Assembly: GCA_963812945.1 (NCBI GenBank)
Contig: CAWEXD010000012.1
Location: forward strand, 186,001-250,000
Direction: 5' to 3'
Source: DASRDR01 sp963812945 [NCBI: uncultured Candidatus Rokubacteria bacterium]
GTDB taxonomy: Bacteria > Methylomirabilota > Methylomirabilia > Rokubacteriales
Length of the DNA: 64,000 nt
The notes under the pieces are model-generated. The model had not been told where the DNA came from, made no database searches, and worked only from the letters and a program-made list of their open reading frames with translations. The position numbers and the translations under genes were made by a program. Of this stretch, positions 8,642 through 17,198 are shown one piece after another; position 1 is the stretch's first letter, and every line of letters begins with the position of its first letter.

Positions 8642-10585
8642 CTACATGAGCCCCATCCAGCGCCAGGCTGGGACGCTCGCGCAGAGCGCGAGCAGGCTCA
8701 GCACGGCGTAGGCGAGGGCGGCCGGCCGCGCGAGCCGGTGGTCGAACAACCGCCCGCCCGTCCCGTGGTAGAGCGCCAGGTACGTGGTGCTCTGGTACGG
8801 CACGAGGAAGCCGTTGCACGCGATCGTCGCGACGACGCCCACCACGAGCGGCGAGACCCCGGCCGCGACCGCCACGGGCGTCGCCGCGATCGTGAGCAGC
8901 GGCGCCGCGGCCTGCCAGCGGACGACGAGGCTCGCGAGGATCCCGAGGACGGCGAGCCCGCCGACCAGGGCCACGGCCGCCCCGCTCAGATCGCCCGAGA
9001 GCGCGGCGACCATGCCCGCGAGCCACCGGTCCACACCGGTGGCGAAGAGGACGTCGGACAGGCTCGCGAGCATGCCGAAGAAGAGCGCGAAGCTCCAGTT
9101 CACGGCTCGCAGGGTGTCGGTCGTCACGAGCCCCCCGGCCGCCAGCACCCCGAGGGCGAGGACGGCCAGCCAGGCCGGCTCGACATGGTGGAGCGGCTGG
9201 GTCGCGAAGCCCAGGACGAGCGCCGCGCCGGTCGCGAGACAGAGCCGCTCGGCCGGCGAGGGCCGTCCGAGGAGCGCCCGCTGCAGCGCGAGCACGTCCG
9301 GCCGGGGGCTCGGGGCCGGCGCCGCCCCGGGCCCCGGCCGGTAGAGCCCGACCAGGGCGGCGAGCATGCCGCAGAGGAGGAGCAGGTTCGCGGGCGCCGC
9401 GTACGCCGCCCAGCCGACCCACCCGACGCTCGCCCTGAGCTCGGCCGGCAGGACCGCGTGGACGAGCACCGCCGTCGTCGAGCTCGTCAGGAACACGGCG
9501 CCCATCTGGCCGAAGCCGACGAGCGCGGCCAGCGCCAGGCCCGCGGCCGGCCGGGAGCCTGGCGCGTGGCCGAGCGCCTCGATCAGCTCGCCGAGCGCCG
9601 GCGCCAGGAGGGCCACCCGGCCGGTCGCGTTGGGGACCGCCGGGCCGAGGGCGACTCCCGCCAGCGCGAGCGCCGCGGCCTGGCCGGCGAACCCGCCCCG
9701 GGCTCGCCCGACGATCGCGAGCGCCAGCCGGTAGAGCAGCCCGGTCGAGGCCAGTGTGGCGCCGAAGATGAGCACCGCGACGACGAGGACCCAGCTCGGT
9801 GTGGCGAATCCCGCGAGCCCGATCCGGGCCGGCGCGACGTCGCCGAGCGTCCACGCCGCGATCACCAGCAGCGCCAGGATCCCCTCCGGCACCACCTCGA
9901 GCGCGAGCACGGGCACCATGGCGCCGAGGGTCCCGAGCGCGCGCCAGCCGGCCGGCTCGAGCCCGGCCGGCGGCGGCGTGGCCCACGTCACGACGAGGAG
10001 CAGGACGGCCAGGCCGCCGCCCACGATGCGTCTCGGCCTCGAGCCGACGCGTCCGCCGGCGTCGCTCCGGCCGCCGGGAGCACGACCGCGAAGGTCGCCG
10101 GGCAGCGCCTCGGGGTCCCGGCCCTCCACGGTTCCCACCCCGCGGACGTTGGCGAGCCACACGCGCTCGCTGAGGGCCGCCGCGATCGCGAGCGCCACCG
10201 CCGGCTCCTGGGCCACCAGCTCAAGGAATCGGCCGCGCCCGAGCCTGAGCGCCTGGGCATCCGCGTCGGCCCGGACCGTGGTCGAGCGAGGCCGGTTCGA
10301 GAGGAGGGCGATCTCGCCGAACGTCCCTCCCGGGCCTCGGGTCGCGAGGCGCGTGTCGCCCGTGTCCGGCGCGCCGACGAAGTCGCTGAACGTCCCGTGG
10401 AGCACCACGTAGAACGCGTCCCCGGGATCGCCCTCCTGGAAGACCAGCTCGCCCGCGCCGAACCGGACCCGCTCGAACCGGGCCGCCAGCTTCGCGAGGG
10501 TCACCCGGTCGAGCCCGGCGAAGAGTGGCACCCGCGCCAGAACACGCGCGGGGTCGTCGTCCGGGGGCTGGCTCATCGCCTTCAT
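8642..10585 (-). CDS. SLC13/DASS-type anion transporter with N-terminal cyclic-nucleotide-binding domain
   Basis: A protein of about 647 residues. Residues about 12-135 form a cNMP-binding (CAP-like) domain: FAGLDRVTLAKLA, then GELVFQEGDPGDAFYVV and the phosphate-binding cassette GGTFGEIALLSNRPRSTTVRA. After a short linker the rest is a 12- to 14-segment permease resembling SLC13/DASS dicarboxylate-sulfate carriers, including the late GFLVPYQSTTY segment typical of the second substrate-binding loop. Inference: transport is gated or sensed by a cyclic nucleotide. The start is ATG at 10585 or 10576; further upstream extension is unlikely. It diverges from the kinase-BON gene. Confidence 0.85.
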   Translation of the reverse strand: MKAMSQPPDDDPARVLARVPLFAGLDRVTLAKLAARFERVRFGAGELVFQEGDPGDAFYVVLHGTFSDFVGAPDTGDTRLATRGPGGTFGEIALLSNRPRSTTVRADADAQALRLGRGRFLELVAQEPAVALAIAAALSERVWLANVRGVGTVEGRDPEALPGDLRGRAPGGRSDAGGRVGSRPRRIVGGGLAVLLLVVTWATPPPAGLEPAGWRALGTLGAMVPVLALEVVPEGILALLVIAAWTLGDVAPARIGLAGFATPSWVLVVAVLIFGATLASTGLLYRLALAIVGRARGGFAGQAAALALAGVALGPAVPNATGRVALLAPALGELIEALGHAPGSRPAAGLALAALVGFGQMGAVFLTSSTTAVLVHAVLPAELRASVGWVGWAAYAAPANLLLLCGMLAALVGLYRPGPGAAPAPSPRPDVLALQRALLGRPSPAERLCLATGAALVLGFATQPLHHVEPAWLAVLALGVLAAGGLVTTDTLRAVNWSFALFFGMLASLSDVLFATGVDRWLAGMVAALSGDLSGAAVALVGGLAVLGILASLVVRWQAAAPLLTIAATPVAVAAGVSPLVVGVVATIACNGFLVPYQSTTYLALYHGTGGRLFDHRLARPAALAYAVLSLLALCASVPAWRWMGLM

Positions 10586-10655
10586 CGTACGACGAGGCGG
10601 GGCCGCGCTCCGCGGGCCTCCCGGAGCGGCGCGCGCACGGAGCGGCGCGCGCGCC

Positions 10656-10685
10656 TTGACAGTGCGACGCGCCGCGGCATAGGCT
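10656..10685 (+). promoter_or_regulatory. Predicted promoter for the kinase-BON/eboABF block
   Basis: TTGACA (10656-10661) and TAGGCT (10680-10685) are 18 bases apart. The next start codon on this strand is GTG at 10848, giving a leader of about 155 bases. The surrounding 10586-10847 region has no gene I can support. Confidence 0.5.
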
Positions 10686-10847
10686 CCAGGCATCGCCTGA
10701 CGCCGCTGGCACAGCCATGCGCCTCGACTCTGGCCCCGTCCCTCGCCTCCCCGTGCCCCGGGCGCGAGCGCTCCCGGAGCCCGCGCGCGCCGTCCCGCCT
10801 GGTGCCGCTGGCCCTCGGGGCCTCGGCCGCCGCGCTCGAGGGCGGCC

Positions 10848-11669
10848 GTGAGCATCGTCACCATCTCGTCGGCGCTCGGAAGCTCCGGGGAGGCGATCGG
10901 GCGCGCGCTGGCCGAGGAACTGACCTACACGTTCGCCGATCGCGAGATCATCCTGAAGGCCGCGGAGCGGCTCGGCCAGGGCGTCGCCGAGCTCGAGCAG
11001 CTCCTCGAGGGTCGCCCGAGCCTCCTCGAGCGGCTCACCGAGACGCGCCGCAACTACCTGGCAGCCGTCGAGGCGGTGATCTGGGAGTTCGCCGCGCAGG
11101 ACAACGTCGTCATCGTGGGGCGCGGCTCGACGTTCGTGCTCCAGCGCATCCGTCACGCCTTCCGCGTGCGGGTGACCGCGCCCCTTCACGTGCGCGCGCG
11201 CCGTCTCGAGGTCGAGCGCGGACTCGTGCCCGACGCCGAGAGTGTGGTCGCGCGCGCCGATCGGGACTGGGCGGCGCGCATCCGCTACCTCTACGACGTG
11301 GCCCTGGACGACCCTCTCCAGTACGACCTCGTGCTCAGCACGGCGCGCCTGGATATCCCCACGGCGGTGGACACGATCCACGCGGCGATCGCGGCCGAGC
11401 GTTTCCAGGCGACGCTGCCCTCGCTCGCGGAGGTCCGCGACCGCTGCCTGACCGCCCGCGTCCAGGCGGCCCTGCTCACCCACCCGGGAACCCAGGGGCT
11501 CGGGCTCTTCTTCAGCTGCCAGGACGGCCAGGTCTCCCTCAGCGGGCGCGTGTCGCGGGACGACCAGCGCCGCGCCGCCGAGGAGATCGTCGAGCGCCTC
11601 CCCGGCGTAACCCGGGTGCTGAGCGAGATCGTCGTCATCCACCCGCCGCCCACCCCGCCGGGGCCTTGA
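10848..11669 (+). CDS. Cytidylate-kinase-like domain fused to a C-terminal BON domain
   Basis: Residues 1-195 resemble the cytidylate-kinase-like (PF13189-type) nucleotide kinases. The P-loop region reads SSALGSSGEAIGRAL, followed by DREIILKAAERLG, VIVGRGSTFVL and the lid-like RVTAPLHVRARRL. Residues about 205-268 form a BON domain (VQAALLTHPGTQG, VSLSGRVSRDDQRRAAEEIV), a fold tied to membranes or lipids. The P-loop lacks the usual GKS/T lysine, so kinase activity is uncertain. GTG at 10848. Its stop overlaps the eboA start, which makes it the first gene of the eboA-B-F block. Confidence 0.82.
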   Translation: MSIVTISSALGSSGEAIGRALAEELTYTFADREIILKAAERLGQGVAELEQLLEGRPSLLERLTETRRNYLAAVEAVIWEFAAQDNVVIVGRGSTFVLQRIRHAFRVRVTAPLHVRARRLEVERGLVPDAESVVARADRDWAARIRYLYDVALDDPLQYDLVLSTARLDIPTAVDTIHAAIAAERFQATLPSLAEVRDRCLTARVQAALLTHPGTQGLGLFFSCQDGQVSLSGRVSRDDQRRAAEEIVERLPGVTRVLSEIVVIHPPPTPPGP

Positions 11670-12397
11670 CCCCGTCGAGCCCGCTGTCCCCAGTCCCGGT
11701 GGCTCCTCCGCTGGACGTCGCGGAGGGTCTGCTCGGTGTCGTCCGCGCGCACGCCGGCGCTCCGGCGCGGGAGTGGCTGGCCGGGGCCATCCGGACCGCT
11801 CGCGCGCCACTCGACCGGGGCGGCTTCGCCACGGCGTTCGCGCTGGCCGGACGCCAGGCCGGCCGGACCACGCCGGAGCCGACGCCCGCGGAGATCGCCC
11901 GCCTCCGCACGGCGGGCGTGACATGGCCGGTGACGTGGTGGGGCCTCGACGGGCTGGCCCGCGCCGGCCTCCTACTCCACGCGGCCGCCGGGCTCCTGCC
12001 GGGCGAGCTCGAAGCCCTGGTGGAGGAGTGCTTCCTCGGGGGTGACACCCGGGAGCGTCAGGCGGTTCTCCGGACGCTCGCCCTCCTGCCAGATCCGGGG
12101 CGCTTCGTGGCGCTGGCCGTGGACGCCTGCCGCACGTCGGTCCAGCCCGTCTTCGAGGCCATCGCGTGCGAGAACCCCTATCCGGCTCTCTACTTCCCCG
12201 AGTCGAGCTTCAACCAGATGGTCCTCAAGGCGGTCTTCATCGAGGTGGCCGTCAGGCGTATCCTCGGACTCGAGGCCCGCATCACGCCGGAGCTCCGGCG
12301 GATGGCGGCCGACTATGCCAGCGAGCGGCGGGCGGCCGGCCGGAGCGTTCCGGACGACGTCGCCCATCTCCTGGGTGAGAACGGGGGCCGGTCATGA
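11666..12397 (+). CDS. eboA: EboA-domain protein
   Basis: About 243 residues, mostly alpha-helical, matching the EboA family by its conserved NPYPALYFPESSFNQMVLKAVF stretch (in two parts: NPYPALYFPE and FNQMVLKAVFI) around residues 170-190. Established knowledge: EboA belongs to the ebo gene set implicated in moving a secondary-metabolite precursor to the periplasm in cyanobacteria. The start is either TTG at 11666, overlapping the previous stop as TTGA, or GTG at 11699. Its stop overlaps the eboB ATG (ATGA), so translation is coupled along the block. Confidence 0.85.
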   Translation: MTPSSPLSPVPVAPPLDVAEGLLGVVRAHAGAPAREWLAGAIRTARAPLDRGGFATAFALAGRQAGRTTPEPTPAEIARLRTAGVTWPVTWWGLDGLARAGLLLHAAAGLLPGELEALVEECFLGGDTRERQAVLRTLALLPDPGRFVALAVDACRTSVQPVFEAIACENPYPALYFPESSFNQMVLKAVFIEVAVRRILGLEARITPELRRMAADYASERRAAGRSVPDDVAHLLGENGGRS

Positions 12398-13308
12398 AGC
12401 TCTTCGATCCCCACATCCACATGACGTCGCGGACCACCCTCGACTACGAGGCGATGGCCCAGGCCGGCATCGCCGCGATCGTCGAGCCGTCGTTCTGGCT
12501 CGGGCAGCCGCGCACCCACGTGGGCACGTTCGAGGACTACTTCAACGGGCTCCTCGGCTGGGAGCGATTTCGGGCGAGTCAGTTCGGCGTGCACCACTTC
12601 TGCACGCTGTCCCTGAACCCGAAGGAGGCGAACAACCGGCGCGTCGCGCCCGGCGTGATGGAGCTCCTGCCGCGCTACCTCGCGAAGGACGGCGTCGTCG
12701 CGGTCGGAGAGATCGGGTTCGACGACCAGACGCCCGAGGAGGAAAAGTACTTCGGGGCGCAGCTCGAGCTCGCGCTCCGGTTCGACCTGCCGGTGCTGGT
12801 CCACACGCCCCACCGGGACAAGAAGCGCGGCACCGAGCGGAGCCTCGCGCTCGTCCGCGAGGTCGGCTTCCCGGAGGGGCGGGTGCTCATCGACCACAAC
12901 ACCGAGGAGACGCTGCCCCTCGTGCTGGCGACCGGCTGCTGGGCCGGCCACTCGATCTATCCCTCCACGAAGATGGACGAGCCGCGCATGGTGGCGCTCG
13001 TCAAGCGCTTCGGAACCGAGCGGATCCTGGTCAACAGCGCCGCGGACTGGGGCGTGAGCGACCCCCTCAAGGTGCCGAAGACGGTCGCGCTCATGCGCGA
13101 GAGCGGGATCGCGGAAGCGGACGTCCGGCGGGTGGCCTGGGAGAACCCCGTGGCCTTCTTCGCCCAGAGCGGCCAGCTCGATCCCGCCCTGCTCGAGGCC
13201 GAGCCCGCCATCGACCAGAGCCGGCTCTTCGAGGGGAACTCGGTCCTCCGCGGCCAGGCGCCCCGCGTCACCGGCGGCCCGACCGGCGGAAGCCGCCCGG
13301 GCGCCTGA
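12394..13308 (+). CDS. eboB: EboB, TatD-family metal-dependent hydrolase
   Basis: A 304-residue TIM-barrel hydrolase of the TatD type. The N-terminal metal motif is FDPHIHMTSRT at residues 4-14, with EIGFDD near 109, LVHTPHRDKK near 135 and DHNTEET near 168 supplying further ligands. The WFGN-like close of TatD is replaced by NSAADWGVSDPL. EboB proteins are this TatD subgroup, and position directly after eboA with a 4-base ATGA overlap supports the name. The last 50 residues are a variable, probably disordered tail. The substrate is unknown. Confidence 0.88.
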   Translation: MKLFDPHIHMTSRTTLDYEAMAQAGIAAIVEPSFWLGQPRTHVGTFEDYFNGLLGWERFRASQFGVHHFCTLSLNPKEANNRRVAPGVMELLPRYLAKDGVVAVGEIGFDDQTPEEEKYFGAQLELALRFDLPVLVHTPHRDKKRGTERSLALVREVGFPEGRVLIDHNTEETLPLVLATGCWAGHSIYPSTKMDEPRMVALVKRFGTERILVNSAADWGVSDPLKVPKTVALMRESGIAEADVRRVAWENPVAFFAQSGQLDPALLEAEPAIDQSRLFEGNSVLRGQAPRVTGGPTGGSRPGA

Positions 13309-13359
13309 CCCGGGCGACGCGGCGCGTCCCGGCCGCCGCGCGCGCCCCCGATCTCACGC

Positions 13360-14736
13360 GTGCACCGAACGATCGTCCTTCTCGTCGTCGGGTTGACCCC
13401 GGAGCTCGTCGGCGAGGCGACCCCGAACCTCGCGACCCTCGCCCGCGAGGGCGCCTCCCGCCCGCTCCGCACGATCCTTCCAGCGGTCACCTGCTCCGTG
13501 CAGGCCACGCTCACGACCGGCAGCCTCCCGCGGGATCACGGCGCGGTCGCCAACGGCTGGTACTTTCGCGACCTCGCGGAGGTGTGGCTCTGGCGCCAGT
13601 CGAATCGCCTCGTCGCCGGAGAGAAGATCTGGGAGGCCGCCCAGCGGCGCGACCCCGCGTTCACGTGCGCCAAGCTCTTCTGGTGGTACAACATGCACAG
13701 CGCGGCGACGTGGTCGGTCACGCCGCGCCCGATGTACCCCGCCGACGGACGGAAGATCCCGGACGTCTACACCCAGCCGGCCGAGCTTCGCGAGGAGCTG
13801 ACCGGGCGTCTCGGGCAGTTCCCGCTCTTCAACTTCTGGGGCCCGACCGCCGGCCTCACGTCGAGCCGCTGGATCGCCGACTGCGCGCGCCACGTCTACG
13901 ACACGCGGCGCCCGACCCTCACGCTCGTCTACCTCCCGCACCTCGACTACAACCTCCAGCGCCTCGGCCCTCGCGATCCGGCCATCGCGCAGGACCTCCG
14001 CGCGGTCGACGCCCTCGCGGGCGAGCTGATCGCCCACGCGCGGCGGGACGGGGCCCGCGTGGTCGTGCTGTCCGAGTACGGCATCACGCCGGTGACCGGC
14101 GCCGTCCACGTGAACCGCGCGCTCCGGGAGGCGAAGCTCGTCCAGGTGCGCACCGAGCTCGGGCGCGAGCTGCTCGACCCGGGCGCCTCGGACGCCTTCG
14201 CGGTGGCGGACCACCAGGTCGCCCACGTCTACGTGCGGCGACCGGAGCGGGTGCCCGAGGTCAAGCGCCTCCTGGAGGGGCAGCCCGGCGTCGAGCGCGT
14301 GCTCGACGAGGACGGGAAGCGCGCGGCGGGGCTCGACCACCCGCGGTCGGGCGAGCTGGTCCTCGTGGCGCGGGCCGACCGCTGGTTCACCTACTACTAC
14401 TGGCTGGACGACGCCCGCGCGCCCGACTTCGCGCGGACCGTCGACATCCACCGGAAGCCGGGCTACGACCCGGTGGAGCTGTTCCTCGACCCGGCCCTCC
14501 GGCTCGCGAAGGCGAAGATCGGCTGGCGGCTCGCGAAGAAGGCCCTCGGCTTCCGGTACCTGATGGACGTGATCCCGCTCGACGCGGGTCTGGTGAAGGG
14601 CTCCCACGGGCGGCCCACCGACGACCCAGCTGCGGGACCGCTCGTCATCTCGAGCGAGCCGGATCTCCTGCCCGACGGCCCCGTCGACGCGACGGGCGTC
14701 AAGGCGCTCCTCCTGGACCACGTGTTCCGGGACTAG
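13360..14736 (+). CDS. eboF: EboF-type alkaline phosphatase/nucleotide pyrophosphatase superfamily protein
   Basis: A 458-residue member of the type I phosphodiesterase/nucleotide pyrophosphatase fold. VVGLTPELVG at the N-terminus corresponds to the first metal-binding segment, PAVTCSVQATLTTG near residues 40-53 carries the nucleophile Thr, and YLPHLDYNLQRLG and VVLSEYGITPV are the later metal segments. The glycine/aspartate of the classical first motif (D-G) is replaced, so the metal site may be altered. It follows eboB by 51 bases, starts with GTG at 13360, and completes the six ebo families in this window. Confidence 0.83.
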   Translation: MHRTIVLLVVGLTPELVGEATPNLATLAREGASRPLRTILPAVTCSVQATLTTGSLPRDHGAVANGWYFRDLAEVWLWRQSNRLVAGEKIWEAAQRRDPAFTCAKLFWWYNMHSAATWSVTPRPMYPADGRKIPDVYTQPAELREELTGRLGQFPLFNFWGPTAGLTSSRWIADCARHVYDTRRPTLTLVYLPHLDYNLQRLGPRDPAIAQDLRAVDALAGELIAHARRDGARVVVLSEYGITPVTGAVHVNRALREAKLVQVRTELGRELLDPGASDAFAVADHQVAHVYVRRPERVPEVKRLLEGQPGVERVLDEDGKRAAGLDHPRSGELVLVARADRWFTYYYWLDDARAPDFARTVDIHRKPGYDPVELFLDPALRLAKAKIGWRLAKKALGFRYLMDVIPLDAGLVKGSHGRPTDDPAAGPLVISSEPDLLPDGPVDATGVKALLLDHVFRD

Positions 14737-14753
14737 ACCAGGACGCTCGCCCC

Positions 14754-14790
14754 GCGGCGCTCGCCGTTCCGGCGCTCGTGGGAGCGCCGC
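14754..14790. terminator. Hairpin between convergent eboF and pirin genes
   Basis: GCGGCGCTC (14754-14762) pairs perfectly with GAGCGCCGC (14782-14790) across a 19-base loop. It lies in the 92-base gap between converging genes. There is no T-run. Confidence 0.4.
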
Positions 14791-14828
14791 TGCGCTTCCG
14801 GCACGCACCTGCCCATCCGTCAGTCGCG

Positions 14829-15578
14829 TCAGGCGCCGGGGGGCTCGCCCGCCGTCTCCCAGATCAGCACCTCGGCCCCGGTGGCGACGTCGGCGGTGAG
14901 CGCGCGGGCGCCGGCCCGGGTCAGGCGCACGGCGTCGCCGGTCGCCAGCGCCGCCGCGCCCTCGAGGGTGGCGCCGCCCTTGGCCACGAAGAGGTGGACG
15001 AACGGCGCGTCGGGCACGTGCACGGTCCTTCCGGGCTCGAGCCGCCCACCCCAGAGCACCGCGCCCTGCTGGCGGATGGAAATGGCAGCGGCGTGGCCAC
15101 GGCCGGAGGCGATCGGCACCAGGCCCCCCGATGCGAGCAGGGCGTTGATGTCGAGCTGCTCGTAGCCGGGCCGGAGTCGGCCGGTGTCCGGCGGCACCCA
15201 CATCTGGACGAAGTGGACGTCCCGATCGTGGCGGGGGTTCATCTCCGAGTGCCAGATGCCGGTGCCCGCGCTCATCCGCTGGGCCAGCCCCGGGTAGATG
15301 ATGCCCGTGTTGCCCTCCGAGTCCTTGTGCTCGAGCTCCCCGTCCAGGACCCAGGTGACGATCTCCATGTCCTGGTGGGGGTGGGTCCGGAAGCCGGTGC
15401 CGGCCCGCACCGTGTCGTCGTTCGAGACGAGGAGGAGACCGTGGTGCGTGTTGGCCGGGTCGAAGTGGCTGGAAAAGCTGAAGCTGTGATGGGAGTCCAG
15501 CCAGCCGATTCGCGTATGGAACCGCTCGCGGGCCCGCCGGACGTCGACGGCCGGGGATCGGACAGCGTCCTTCGCCAT
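14829..15578 (-). CDS. Pirin-family bicupin protein
   Basis: A 249-residue bicupin. The N-terminal cupin carries the pirin metal ligands: FRTHPHQDMEIVTWV near 63-77 with two His, and the later His/Glu in GTGIWHSEMNP near 106-116. The second cupin (from about 150) has lost obvious ligands. Several bacterial pirins have quercetinase activity; the substrate here is unknown. ATG at 15578 with a GGGGAGG ribosome-binding site. It is convergent to eboF and shares its strand with the Rieske gene upstream. Confidence 0.92.
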   Translation of the reverse strand: MAKDAVRSPAVDVRRARERFHTRIGWLDSHHSFSFSSHFDPANTHHGLLLVSNDDTVRAGTGFRTHPHQDMEIVTWVLDGELEHKDSEGNTGIIYPGLAQRMSAGTGIWHSEMNPRHDRDVHFVQMWVPPDTGRLRPGYEQLDINALLASGGLVPIASGRGHAAAISIRQQGAVLWGGRLEPGRTVHVPDAPFVHLFVAKGGATLEGAAALATGDAVRLTRAGARALTADVATGAEVLIWETAGEPPGA

Positions 15579-15646
15579 GTGAGACCTCCCCTTCCGGCCT
15601 CAGTGTAGTTGAAGCGTCAAGCCCCTCCCTGCCCGCCCGGCCCTCC

Positions 15647-15949
15647 TCATGGGTCCACGTAGACGACGCCGCCCTCCACCGTGACGGGGTAGCACGGCAC
15701 GTTGAACGAGGCGTTCAGCTGATGCGCGCCCGTCCGGACGTCGTAGCGGTAGCCGTGCCACGGGCAGGTCACGATGGCGCCGGCGAGCGGACCGTCCCCG
15801 AGAGGGCCGCCCCGGTGCGGGCAGCCGTTGTCGATCGCGTAGAAGGCGCCGTCGACGTTGAAGACGGCCAGCGTCCGGCCGCCGGCCTCGACGATCCGCC
15901 CGGAGCCGGGCGCGATGTCCTTCGTCTCCGCGACCTTCGTCCTGGCCAC
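15647..15949 (-). CDS. Small Rieske [2Fe-2S] ferredoxin
   Basis: A 100-residue single-domain Rieske protein. The two cluster motifs CPHRGG (near 43) and CPWHGY (near 62) supply the Cys-His ligand pairs. No membrane anchor or signal is present, so it is a soluble electron carrier of the type used with dioxygenases. GTG at 15949 is preceded by GAGGAGG. No oxygenase partner is adjacent; the nearest redox gene on the strand is the pirin. Confidence 0.93.
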   Translation of the reverse strand: MARTKVAETKDIAPGSGRIVEAGGRTLAVFNVDGAFYAIDNGCPHRGGPLGDGPLAGAIVTCPWHGYRYDVRTGAHQLNASFNVPCYPVTVEGGVVYVDP

Positions 15950-16130
15950 TGGGGTGCCTCCTCGCGGTCGCCGCTTGACGCTTGACGGCGTGGCCTCAGG
16001 CCAGGGCTGCCAGGCGGTCGGGCAGCCGGCGCTGGTACATCTCCGACAAGAGTGTCGACGAGAACTGTTGCAGCATCCTTCCGGGCCTTCTGCTGGGCGG
16101 CACTCGCCGTGGAAGGTCTACCCCCGCTGC

Positions 16131-16673
16131 TCAGGACGGTGGCGCCTCATCCGGCCTCTCGCCCTCGACGTCGATCGTGATGAGAACGTCGTCCCCGACG
16201 ACGATACCAGCATCTCTCAAGTCGGCGTTCCAGCTCACGCCGAAGTCGTGACGGTTGATCCGCGTCGTGGCCGTGAAGCCGACCCGGGTGTCGTCGAAGG
16301 GCGAGCGACACTGGCCCAGGTAGCGGACGTCCAGGCTCACTAGACGGGTCACCCCGCGGATCGTCAGATCGCCAGTCACGCGATACTCGTTCCGGGCGAC
16401 CGGCTCCACGCGCGTGCTGCGAAACAGGATCCGCGGATGGTTCGCCACGTCGAGGAAGTCCTCGCTGCGCAGGTGGTCGTCTCGCTCCGGCTCGCCGGAC
16501 CAGAGCGTCGCGCCATCGATGCTGACCTCGGTCCAGGCCCGTTCGGGGTCGTCGGGATCGAATTCGAGAACGCCCTGCAGGTTCTTGAAGTGGCCGCGAA
16601 CGTAGGTGATCATCATGTGCCGCACGGAGAACTCGGCGGCGGTGTGCGCCTCGTTGAAGCTCCAGCGGGCCAT
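16131..16673 (-). CDS. YceI-family lipocalin-like protein
   Basis: A 180-residue YceI beta-barrel protein, a family whose members bind isoprenoid chains. Family features are the N-terminal WSFNEAHTAAEFSVRHMM stretch, GVLEFDPDDPE near 34, LRSEDFLDVANHPRI near 69, and GDLTIRGVTR near 101. It starts directly with the barrel, so no signal peptide is present, unlike periplasmic YceI. ATG at 16673 lies 22 bases after the GAF gene. It is the last gene of the run from the PQQ dehydrogenase through eboD-E-C. An isoprenoid link to the UbiA-type EboC is possible and only an inference. Confidence 0.93.
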   Translation of the reverse strand: MARWSFNEAHTAAEFSVRHMMITYVRGHFKNLQGVLEFDPDDPERAWTEVSIDGATLWSGEPERDDHLRSEDFLDVANHPRILFRSTRVEPVARNEYRVTGDLTIRGVTRLVSLDVRYLGQCRSPFDDTRVGFTATTRINRHDFGVSWNADLRDAGIVVGDDVLITIDVEGERPDEAPPS

Positions 16674-16695
16674 GGCGCCCCCTCTCCCGCGTCGC

Positions 16696-17181
16696 TCAGG
16701 CCTGGCCTTGCCCGAGCGGACCGGCCAGCACGCGCCCAACGGCGAGTAGCTCCTCGGCTTCGGCGTCGGTGAAGATCCGCTCGCCGCGGACGCCGATGCC
16801 CAGCGTTCCCACGACCTGATCGCCGCGGAAGACCGGCACGCAGAGCGTGCCCTGGGCCCCGGCGGCTTTCGCGCCCGGCCGCGCCACGCCGCTCGTGTCC
16901 GTCTGGAGGTTGCACATCGAGACCGGCCTCCCGGTGAGGGCCGCCTCACCGGCGATGCCCTTGCCGAGCGGAATGCGCCGGACCGCGGCGAGGACGGGCT
17001 CGGGCACGCCGTCGCTCGTCGCGACCAGCTCCAGGTGTTGGTCGGCCGGATCGAGCCGGTGGATCATGCCCATGTCGGCCCCGAAGTGCCGGATGACCGC
17101 CGCGAGCGTCGTCCGGAAACGATCGGCCCCGGTGCCGGCGAGGGTCTGGCGCACTGCGTCGGCGAGCGAGAAGGCGATCAT
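16696..17181 (-). CDS. GAF-domain protein
   Basis: A 161-residue single GAF domain with no catalytic output domain. Typical segments are HFGADMGMIHRLDPADQHLELVA-type first strands near 32-54, IPLGKGIAGEAALTGRPV near 70-87, and GTLCVPVFRGDQVVGTLGI near 115-133. The LCVP and VVGTLGI strands match free-standing GAF proteins that sense small molecules or redox state. ATG at 17181 has GGAGG upstream and is 17 bases after eboC, so it belongs to the same transcript. The ligand is unknown. Confidence 0.88.
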   Translation of the reverse strand: MIAFSLADAVRQTLAGTGADRFRTTLAAVIRHFGADMGMIHRLDPADQHLELVATSDGVPEPVLAAVRRIPLGKGIAGEAALTGRPVSMCNLQTDTSGVARPGAKAAGAQGTLCVPVFRGDQVVGTLGIGVRGERIFTDAEAEELLAVGRVLAGPLGQGQA

Positions 17182-17198
17182 GGGTCCTCCAGGTCTCC

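Noticed and set aside
12042-15608. Long plus-strand open frame across eboB, eboF and pirin
   Set aside because: Shadow frame of strong genes on both strands; no recognisable motif.
15614-15981. Nine-base inverted repeats (GCGTCAAGC at 15614 and GCTTGACGC at 15973) flanking the Rieske gene
   Set aside because: Short, common composition, with no target duplication; chance is likely.
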